DNA of 6,085 bases, from positions 1-6,085 of the forward strand of contig JAFQBR010000092.1 in the NCBI GenBank assembly GCA_017399665.1, read 5' to 3'. The stretch comes from Clostridia bacterium (GTDB lineage: Bacteria; Bacillota_A; Clostridia; Christensenellales; Borkfalkiaceae). A program made the translations under genes and the position numbers. Under the pieces are notes generated by a model. The model searched no databases. It was not told the origin of the DNA and worked only from the letters and a program-made list of their open reading frames with translations. Shown piece after piece: positions 1 to 4,737 of the stretch (position 1 is its first letter; each line of letters starts with the position of its first letter).

Positions 1-1367
1 GTGGAATGACTTTATACAGTAAAGGTGCAAAAATATCTTTAACCCCTGTTGGTGATGCATTCGGTACATATATGATTAAGAAAAAGCGCATATTGTTACT
101 AATTTTTATGGGCATTTTTCTTGGATTTGTTATTACTGTGGCGGAACCAGATTTAAGCGTTTTAGGTGAACAATTAGGAAGTATTAAATGGACTTTAATT
201 ATTACAATTGCTTTAGGCGTTGGCGTCTTTTTAGCAATTTCCTTATTAAAAACCTTACTTAAACTTGATTTCTCATTTTTAATCATTTGTCTTTATGCAG
301 TTGTATTTTTAATAGCCCTGTTTGTGGACAATAAATATCTAGGTCTTTGCTTTGATTCTGGCGGTGTTACCACAGGTGCATTAACCGTTCCATTTATTCT
401 TGCCCTTGGCGCATCTGTTGCCGGTGCTGTCGGTGGTAAAAATAAGTCCGAAAACAGCTTTGGTATGACGGCCATTTGTTCAGTTGGACCAATCATGATG
501 ACTATGTTGCTTTGCCTCATATTTAAGCCAACCGTTAACCCAGACATTACCCCTGAAAACGTAACAAACGTTACTTCCCTACTTATTCTTTACGGCGATA
601 AACTTTTACATACATTACTTGAAGTTTTACTTGCATTAGCCCCAATTGCCGTAGCTTTTTATCTTTTTAACGCATTTAGCTTTAAAATACCTAAAATCGA
701 GCTTTCAAGAATAACCATCGGTTTTCTATACACTTATTTTGGCTTATCGTTTTTTTTAACAGGTGTAAACGCCGCTTACATGGGAACTGGTTATTTTATT
801 GGACAAAGTTTAGGCAATCTTGATAATAAATGGATTTTGGTTGCAGTTGCTGCCTCAGTCGGTTTACTTATTATTTTGGCAGAGCCTGCAGTAAACGTTT
901 TAGTAAAACAAGTTGAAGAGGTTTCAAGTGGTACTATAAAGAAAAGGACTTTAAAAATTGCACTTGCAATTTCAATGGCGTTTGCCCTTGCAATTTCAAT
1001 GCTACGCATAATTTACGGTTTTTCTTTATTGTTAATTATAGGAATCGGATATATTATTGCATTAGGTCTTTCTTTTCTTGTCCCAAAAATTTATACAACG
1101 ATTGCATTTGACGCAGGCGGTGTTGCATCTGGACCGATGACAGCAACATTCCTTCTGCCCCTTGCAATTGGTGCAACAAAAGCAATATCCTCAGCAGACA
1201 ACATTCTTTCGTTAGCGTACGGACTTGTAGCAACCGTTGCACTTATGCCGTTAATTACTATTCAGCTTTTGGGCTTTACCGGTAAACTTAAAAGAAAATA
1301 CGTTGAGCATAAAAATGCTCAACTTATTAGCAAAATCAATAAAGAAGATATTATTGAATTTGAATAA
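1..1367 (+). CDS. DUF1538-family polytopic membrane protein, 5'-truncated by the window edge
   Basis: Putative transporter or channel of unknown substrate in the cytoplasmic membrane. At least ten hydrophobic segments are visible. Numbering from the ATG at position 6, two homologous halves can be seen. The first has an AEP motif at residues 46-48 and FDSGGVTTG at 116-124. The second has AEP at 292-294 and FDAGGVASG at 368-376. These motifs are the hallmark of the DUF1538 family and indicate an internal duplication. The second half has a full leading helix (about 236-256, with FFLTG at its end) for which the first half has no counterpart. The frame is also open to base 1, so the ATG at 6 is probably an internal Met and the real start lies upstream. 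The charged C-terminal tail (about 427-453) is likely cytoplasmic. Two PII-like genes follow 17 bases downstream, suggesting that PII proteins control this membrane protein. Family assignment is confident; function is unknown. Confidence 0.85.
   Translation, partial: GMTLYSKGAKISLTPVGDAFGTYMIKKKRILLLIFMGIFLGFVITVAEPDLSVLGEQLGSIKWTLIITIALGVGVFLAISLLKTLLKLDFSFLIICLYAVVFLIALFVDNKYLGLCFDSGGVTTGALTVPFILALGASVAGAVGGKNKSENSFGMTAICSVGPIMMTMLLCLIFKPTVNPDITPENVTNVTSLLILYGDKLLHTLLEVLLALAPIAVAFYLFNAFSFKIPKIELSRITIGFLYTYFGLSFFLTGVNAAYMGTGYFIGQSLGNLDNKWILVAVAASVGLLIILAEPAVNVLVKQVEEVSSGTIKKRTLKIALAISMAFALAISMLRIIYGFSLLLIIGIGYIIALGLSFLVPKIYTTIAFDAGGVASGPMTATFLLPLAIGATKAISSADNILSLAYGLVATVALMPLITIQLLGFTGKLKRKYVEHKNAQLISKINKEDIIEFE
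1302..1323 (+). other. Perfect 9-bp hairpin inside the 3' end of the DUF1538 gene
   Basis: GTTGAGCAT, the loop AAAA, then ATGCTCAAC: a perfect inverted repeat within coding sequence, 42 bases before the stop codon. It is followed by TTATTAG rather than a true uridine tract, so it is a poor intrinsic terminator. It could protect or define an mRNA end or partly attenuate transcription, changing the ratio of membrane protein to PII proteins. The structure is seen directly; the role is inferred. Confidence 0.55.
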
Positions 1368-1370
1368 AAC

Positions 1371-1377
1371 AAAGGAG
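1371..1377 (+). promoter_or_regulatory. Ribosome binding site of the first PII-like gene
   Basis: AAAGGAG lies seven bases before the ATG at 1385, immediately after the stop of the membrane protein gene. It fixes the start of the first PII-like gene. Confidence 0.85.
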
Positions 1378-1384
1378 TACTTAC

Positions 1385-1726
1385 ATGAATTCAAGCCAAA
1401 TAAAACTGCGTTGTCTTATAATTATTGCTAATCGCGGACTTGGCGATCCCATAAGTAATTTAGTTAAAGACTATGCTCACTTCCAATCAATAATTTTAGG
1501 TAGAGGTACTGCAAGTAGCGAAATCAAGGCTAAACTTGGCATATCAGAACCCGAAAAAGATATTATTTACTGTTTTATTGAAGAACATAACGTTAAATAT
1601 ATTTTTAAATTAATTGATGAAAACTTTGACTTTTCAAGAAAACATTTAGGAATTGCTATGACTATACCCGTTTCTTCGGTTGACGGGCTTACCTCTTTTA
1701 AAATTTTAACTGGAAAACACGATTAA
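1385..1726 (+). CDS. PII-like signalling protein, first paralog (B-loop altered)
   Basis: A 113-residue protein with the PII ferredoxin-like pattern: a first strand at about 7-15 (LRCLIIIAN), a helix, then GRGTAS at 39-44 leading into the T-loop region, LGIS at 51-54, a strand at 59-65, and a final strand around TIPVSSVDG at 93-101. PII proteins are trimers that sense nucleotides and metabolites and dock onto transporters or enzymes by the T-loop. The T-loop region lacks the uridylylation Tyr51 of GlnB/GlnK. The B-loop position, normally a glycine-rich nucleotide-binding turn, reads SRKHLGIA (84-91) without the PGxG seen in the neighbouring paralog, so ATP/ADP binding may be lost or changed. 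It sits between the DUF1538 gene and a second PII-like gene in a tight operon. PII superfamily membership is likely; ligand and target are unknown. Confidence 0.78.
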   Translation: MNSSQIKLRCLIIIANRGLGDPISNLVKDYAHFQSIILGRGTASSEIKAKLGISEPEKDIIYCFIEEHNVKYIFKLIDENFDFSRKHLGIAMTIPVSSVDGLTSFKILTGKHD

Positions 1727-1730
1727 GGAG
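1725..1730 (+). promoter_or_regulatory. Ribosome binding site of the second PII-like gene, overlapping the previous stop
   Basis: AAGGAG begins on the last two bases of the TAA stop (1724-1726) of the first PII-like gene and lies eight bases before the ATG at 1739. Termination and re-initiation are therefore very close, consistent with coordinated synthesis of the two paralogs. An out-of-frame ATG at 1734 is ignored. Confidence 0.8.
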
Positions 1731-1738
1731 AAAATGAT

Positions 1739-2053
1739 ATGGATAAAAACTATGAACTTATAGTTGCGATTGTAAATCACGGCTTTGAAGAAGAAGTTAT
1801 GTCTGCTGCAAGAGCTGCCGGTGCTAGAGGTGGTACCGTTTTCAATGCGAGAGGTACTGCAACGGCAGATGATGAAGTTAAATTTTTAGGAATTTCTTTA
1901 CATCCACATAAAGAAATTGTCTTCATTTTAACCCAACACGACAAAAAGAACGATATTATGCACGCCATAAAAGAAAAGGCTGGGCTTGCAACGCCGGGGT
2001 CAGGTATTTTATTTACCCTACCTGTTGAATCAGTTCTTGGTGTTGAATTTTAA
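1739..2053 (+). CDS. PII-like signalling protein, second paralog (B-loop intact)
   Basis: A 104-residue PII-family protein, slightly shorter than GlnB/GlnK (112). The first strand is YELIVAIVN (5-13). It is followed by a helix, GARGGTVFNARGT (28-40) entering the T-loop, LGIS at 50-53, a strand at 60-65, a helix, then the B-loop TPGSGI (85-90) and the closing strand LFTLPVESVLG (91-101). The glycine-rich B-loop suggests that nucleotide binding is possible. Tyr51 of classical GlnB/GlnK is absent, so uridylylylation-type control is not expected. It aligns with its upstream neighbour through the shared RGTA, LGIS and PV-SV-G elements, so the two are divergent duplicates that might form hetero-oligomers. 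It is the last gene of the DUF1538 operon and is followed by a hairpin terminator. The likely role is metabolic gating of the membrane protein, by analogy with GlnK-AmtB; this is inference. Confidence 0.85.
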   Translation: MDKNYELIVAIVNHGFEEEVMSAARAAGARGGTVFNARGTATADDEVKFLGISLHPHKEIVFILTQHDKKNDIMHAIKEKAGLATPGSGILFTLPVESVLGVEF

Positions 2054-2071
2054 TTATAATTATTAAGAAAT

Positions 2072-2112
2072 AAAAAAGGCTTTTGCACTTAAAACTGCAA
2101 ACGTCTTTTTTA
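2072..2112. terminator. Bidirectional intrinsic terminator between convergent operons
   Basis: The arms 2072-2087 (AAAAAAGGCTTTTGCA) and 2096-2111 (TGCAAACGTCTTTTTT) pair over 16 positions with one G-U pair and one mismatch, around the 8-base loop CTTAAAAC. The A-tract on one side and the T-tract on the other give a uridine run in both directions. It can therefore end the PII operon on the + strand and the ABC transporter operon on the - strand, whose stop is at 2130. Confidence 0.85.
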
Positions 2113-2129
2113 ATATTAAAAACAAAACG

Positions 2130-2984
2130 TTACAAAACCTTATTTAAAAATTCCTTTAGTCTTTGCGACTTTGGATTTGTAAAAATTTCTTTAGGTGTGC
2201 CTATTTCGGCAATCACCCCTTCATCCATAAAGACAACCTTATTAGAAACGTTTTTAGCAAATGCCATTTCGTGAGTAACAACTATCATTGTTATACCTTC
2301 CAAAGCTAAATCGCTCATTACGGATAAAACCTCACCAACCATCTCCGGATCTAGCGCGCTTGTAGGCTCGTCAAAAAGCAAAACGTCAGGATTCATTGCA
2401 AGTGCCCTAACAATTGCAACTCTCTGCTCTTGCCCGCCCGAAAGGGTTTTGGGATAAGAATTTGCTATATGCTCAAGTCCGACCTTTTTTAATAGTTCAA
2501 AGGCTTCTTTAGTGGCAACCTCTTTATCAATATTCTTTAATGAAACCGGAGCTAAAATAATATTTTCTAAAACTGTTAAATGTGGAAACAAATTAAAACG
2601 CTGAAAAACCATTCCCACTTTTTCTCTAAACTTATTTATTTTACTTTTTATTTGTCTATTAACTATCTTTTCATTTTTGGTTGCTGATTTAATTTCTTTT
2701 ACGGTTAAATCATAAGCATCGTCATCTTTTGTAAGATTTTTTAACTTATTAACAAGCTCATACGATTTGTTGCTAAAAATAACTTCATTTTCAAAAACTA
2801 TTTCACCACCAGAAGGCACTTCTAACAAATTTATACAACGCAAAAAGGTGGATTTACCGCAACCAGACGGACCAATAATTGAAATTACGTCACCCTTATT
2901 TACTTCAAGATTAACCCCTTTTAAAACCTCTTGATTTTCAAATGACTTATGTAAATTTTTAATTTCTATTAACCTACTTAACAT
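2130..2984 (-). CDS. Polar amino acid ABC importer, ATP-binding subunit
   Basis: The nucleotide-binding subunit of a polar amino acid uptake (PAAT/GlnQ-type) ABC transporter, which acts as a dimer on the cytoplasmic face of the permease. All catalytic motifs are visible: Walker [10 protein letters not shown] (38-46), Q-loop in [10 protein letters not shown] (126-135), signature LSGGQ (171-175), Walker B VLLFDE (191-196) with catalytic Glu196, D-loop SALD (199-202) and switch His228 (VTHEM). [12 protein letters not shown] is typical of amino acid importers. At 284 residues it exceeds the usual 240 or so, because of a Lys/Asp-rich insertion at about 72-117 between Walker A and the Q-loop. The ATG at 2984 overlaps the end of the permease gene by 11 bases and has AAAGGAG 11 bases upstream inside that gene, so the two are probably translationally coupled. 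The substrate cannot be assigned precisely. Confidence 0.95.
   Translation of the reverse strand: MLSRLIEIKNLHKSFENQEVLKGVNLEVNKGDVISIIGPSGCGKSTFLRCINLLEVPSGGEIVFENEVIFSNKSYELVNKLKNLTKDDDAYDLTVKEIKSATKNEKIVNRQIKSKINKFREKVGMVFQRFNLFPHLTVLENIILAPVSLKNIDKEVATKEAFELLKKVGLEHIANSYPKTLSGGQEQRVAIVRALAMNPDVLLFDEPTSALDPEMVGEVLSVMSDLALEGITMIVVTHEMAFAKNVSNKVVFMDEGVIAEIGTPKEIFTNPKSQRLKEFLNKVL
2634..2771 (-). other. Charged insertion in the ABC ATPase (about residues 72-117)
   Basis: Between the strand after Walker A ([12 protein letters not shown]) and the Q-loop (EKVGMVFQ), GlnQ-type ATPases usually have only some 10-15 residues. Here about 45 extra residues occur, rich in Lys, Asp, Glu and Asn and predicted mostly helical by eye. 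The catalytic motifs on both sides are intact, so this is an in-frame accessory segment and not a broken gene. Confidence 0.6.
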
Positions 2985-4497
2985 CGCGATTCATTCTCCT
3001 TTCAAACAGCTTAATCAGCCACGCAATAAATATTATTATCACTAAATAAATAAGAGCTAAAACGATATAAGGTATAAAATAGTCATACGTACTTTCTGCT
3101 ATTGCGGTAAAAGATCTAGTTAAATCGGTTACTGCAATTAGATTTGCAACCGAGGTTTCTTTTATTAAGGCAATAAATTCGTTTCCAAGTGTTGGGATTA
3201 CGTTCTTTACAGCTTGTGGTAAAACAATTTTAATCATTGTTTGAAGAAATGAAAATCCAAGTGCTCTACCAGCCTCCATCTGACCTTTATCTACAGAATT
3301 TATACCACTTCTAATTGCTTCAGCCATATATGCACTACTGTTCAAGCCATAAACAATAACAGCCTCTGCAACATAGCTTATATCTATTCCAAGAGCTGGG
3401 AAAATTGCAAAGTGACAAAGTAAAAGCTGAACAAGAATAGGCGTTCCACGAATGACCGTTACGTAGCCTTGCGTTAACGCTTTAAAAAATTTAATTACTC
3501 CGTTATCTGCAGGGGCAATTTTAACCGTTGCCAAAACCGCACCCAAAATAAAACCTATAATTAAACCTAAAATCGAAATAATAATAGTATTTTTAAGACC
3601 TTCTAGCGTTAATTTATAGCCATTCTGAATTATAAATTTATTATAAAACGCCTTAAGAGTTGAAGAGTTTAATGAATTAACAATTTCTTTTGCGGGTTGC
3701 ATATCTAAAACCACGGCGTCTAATTTACCATTAAGTAAATCTTTTATTGCAAGCGCGCCGGTCGTAAATCCAACAGGTGTAAGATTAGTAAAGCCCTCGT
3801 ACCCAAAACCACTATCGCCAGCAATATACATATAGCCCGTGGTGCCGTTTTGCATACCTATTTTATAATTTTTGTCTTTACTTTTTAAAACATTTTCGAC
3901 GTCAGCAGCATTGCTACAGCCATCAAATTCACTGTTATTTTCATTTAAAACTAAAACCTGTGAAGAAGTATAATACGAAATAGAAAAATCAACAACCTCA
4001 AGCCTGTCATTACTTACGGTAAGTCCAGCCATAGCTAAATCACAGTTTCCATTTTGAACGCTACCTATTACCCCTGAAAAGTCCATGTCCTCTACGTATA
4101 AGACTTTTCCTATACTCTTGGCAAATAAATGAGCTAATTCAATGTCTATACCAGCAAATTTATTACCGTTATAATATTCAAAGGGTGGAAAGTAAGCATT
4201 CGTTGCCAAAATAAGGCATCCCTCTTTATTCGTAGGATTAAGATAAGTAAAGGTATTTCCACCTCCAAAATAAGAGTTAATTATATTTTCTAACTCTCCA
4301 GTAGCTTTTAACTCTGTTATAAAATTGTTTACCTGTTCTTTAAGTTGACTATTTTCTTTTGCTAACGCTATCGCATAAGGCTCAGAGGTAAGCTCGATTG
4401 CAGATACCTTTGCTTTAACCTTGCTGGTTGTATTCGAGCACCCAAAAGAACTAACTGTTAATAATAAAATTAGTAGTGTAAATAATATTTTTTTCAA
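2974..4497 (-). CDS. Fused lipoprotein substrate-binding domain and amino acid ABC permease
   Basis: A 507-residue chain, taking TTG at 4497 as start, that joins the extracellular binding domain and membrane permease of a polar amino acid importer, as in GlnP. Residues 1-19 are a lipoprotein-type signal ending SSFGC with Cys20 as the likely lipid-anchor site; the lipobox is imperfect because Phe sits at -2. Residues 34-77 resemble the C-terminal tail of a family 3 binding protein ([12 protein letters not shown] onward). Residues 94-276 form the two lobes: PPFEY, Arg165 in SNDRLE for the ligand carboxylate, GTTG 218-221, and Asp265 in LDAVVLD for the amino group. The HisM-type permease spans about 283-500, with the EAA loop EAGRALGFS (408-416) and LPQA (426-429). 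The ATPase gene overlaps its end. The start is chosen because the longer TTG at 4560 lies in the -35 box, while 4497 has AAGGA nine bases upstream and begins a proper signal peptide. Confidence 0.92.
   Translation of the reverse strand: MKKILFTLLILLLTVSSFGCSNTTSKVKAKVSAIELTSEPYAIALAKENSQLKEQVNNFITELKATGELENIINSYFGGGNTFTYLNPTNKEGCLILATNAYFPPFEYYNGNKFAGIDIELAHLFAKSIGKVLYVEDMDFSGVIGSVQNGNCDLAMAGLTVSNDRLEVVDFSISYYTSSQVLVLNENNSEFDGCSNAADVENVLKSKDKNYKIGMQNGTTGYMYIAGDSGFGYEGFTNLTPVGFTTGALAIKDLLNGKLDAVVLDMQPAKEIVNSLNSSTLKAFYNKFIIQNGYKLTLEGLKNTIIISILGLIIGFILGAVLATVKIAPADNGVIKFFKALTQGYVTVIRGTPILVQLLLCHFAIFPALGIDISYVAEAVIVYGLNSSAYMAEAIRSGINSVDKGQMEAGRALGFSFLQTMIKIVLPQAVKNVIPTLGNEFIALIKETSVANLIAVTDLTRSFTAIAESTYDYFIPYIVLALIYLVIIIFIAWLIKLFERRMNRDVK
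4267..4398 (-). other. Displaced C-terminal tail of the substrate-binding domain (circular permutation)
   Basis: Codons 34-77 of the fused permease protein encode [14 protein letters not shown], then a helix ([19 protein letters not shown]) and NSYFGG. In ordinary family 3 binding proteins this pattern (EPY-IAV-K, paired helices, K-YFG) is the very end of the domain. Here it precedes the N-lobe, and the same tail is missing after Asp265, where the chain runs straight into the permease ([11 protein letters not shown]). The order is seen directly; circular permutation is the simplest reading. Confidence 0.7.
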
Positions 4498-4506
4498 ATT
4501 AAAAAG

Positions 4507-4511
4507 TCCTT
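4507..4511 (-). promoter_or_regulatory. Ribosome binding site that decides the TTG start of the ABC permease gene
   Basis: On the - strand AAGGA (within GAAGGAC) is nine bases before the TTG at 4497. It lies downstream of the promoter at 4532-4560, so translation must begin after it. Confidence 0.75.
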
Positions 4512-4531
4512 CATTTTTTCGCACGGCGCTT

Positions 4532-4560
4532 ATTGTAACATTTAAGATTTTTAATGTCAA
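4532..4560 (-). promoter_or_regulatory. Consensus sigma-A promoter of the ABC transporter operon
   Basis: On the - strand: -35 TTGACA (4560-4555, perfect), a 17-base spacer, and -10 TACAAT (4537-4532), preceded by TGT, which gives an extended -10. Transcription would begin near 4525, about 28 bases before the TTG start. The DNA just upstream (4561-4600) is extremely AT-rich, as for an UP element. The match is strong enough that the operon could be well expressed unless repressed. Confidence 0.85.
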
Positions 4561-4572
4561 ACAAAATTGTAT

Positions 4573-4589
4573 AAATATTGAAAATATTT
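4573..4589. repeat. AT-rich dyad just upstream of the ABC operon promoter
   Basis: AAATATT, GAA, AATATTT: a perfect 7-bp inverted repeat 13 bases upstream of the -35 box. It could be a repressor or activator site, or simply low-complexity AT-rich DNA acting as an UP element. Confidence 0.3.
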
Positions 4590-4618
4590 GAATATTTTTT
4601 GCTAAGATTTTTATTTTT

Positions 4619-4633
4619 ATGAATAATATTCAT
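4619..4633. repeat. Inverted repeat ATGAATA-A-TATTCAT, possible operator
   Basis: A perfect 7-bp inverted repeat with a single central base, about 59 bases upstream of the -35 box of the ABC operon. Its outer half-sites (TGAAT and ATTCA) resemble an ArgR/AhrC box, but the centre is one base shorter than that consensus. It may be an operator for amino acid control; low confidence. Confidence 0.35.
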
Positions 4634-4659
4634 TTTCTGCATTTTTTTAATGTATAAAT

Positions 4660-4690
4660 GAAAAAAAATAAGACGGAAAACTTCCGCCCC
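4660..4690 (-). terminator. Intrinsic terminator of the YfcC-like gene
   Basis: Read on the - strand, GGCGGAA (4688-4682), the loop GTT, and TTCCGTC (4678-4672) form a 7-bp stem with one G-U pair. It is followed directly by TTATTTTTTTT (4671-4661). It lies about 50 bases after the stop of the carrier gene and isolates it from the downstream ABC operon. Confidence 0.88.
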
Positions 4691-4703
4691 ATTTTATATT
4701 ATA

Positions 4704-4717
4704 TATTAACGTTAATA
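4704..4717. repeat. 14-bp perfect palindrome after the carrier gene
   Basis: TATTAACGTTAATA reads the same on both strands and lies between the stop codon of the YfcC-like gene (4738) and its terminator. No function is evident; a chance AT-rich palindrome is possible. Confidence 0.3.
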
Positions 4718-4737
4718 AATACCTTAAGCTTATAATT

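Noticed and set aside
6..8. ATG as the true start of the DUF1538 protein
   Set aside because: Comparison of the two internal halves shows that the first half lacks its leading helix, so the coding region most likely continues beyond base 1.
1302..1323. Hairpin as an intrinsic terminator of the DUF1538 gene
   Set aside because: It lies before the stop codon and lacks a continuous uridine tract; the following PII genes have no visible promoter of their own.
2083..2274. A 63-codon + strand open frame covering the terminator and the end of the ATPase gene
   Set aside because: Its start overlaps the hairpin terminator, it runs antisense to the ATPase, and it has no ribosome binding site or recognisable protein features.
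4619..4633. True ArgR/AhrC box
   Set aside because: The half-sites look right, but the palindrome is 13 rather than 14 bases between outer T and A, so it does not fit the consensus. It is kept only as a generic dyad.
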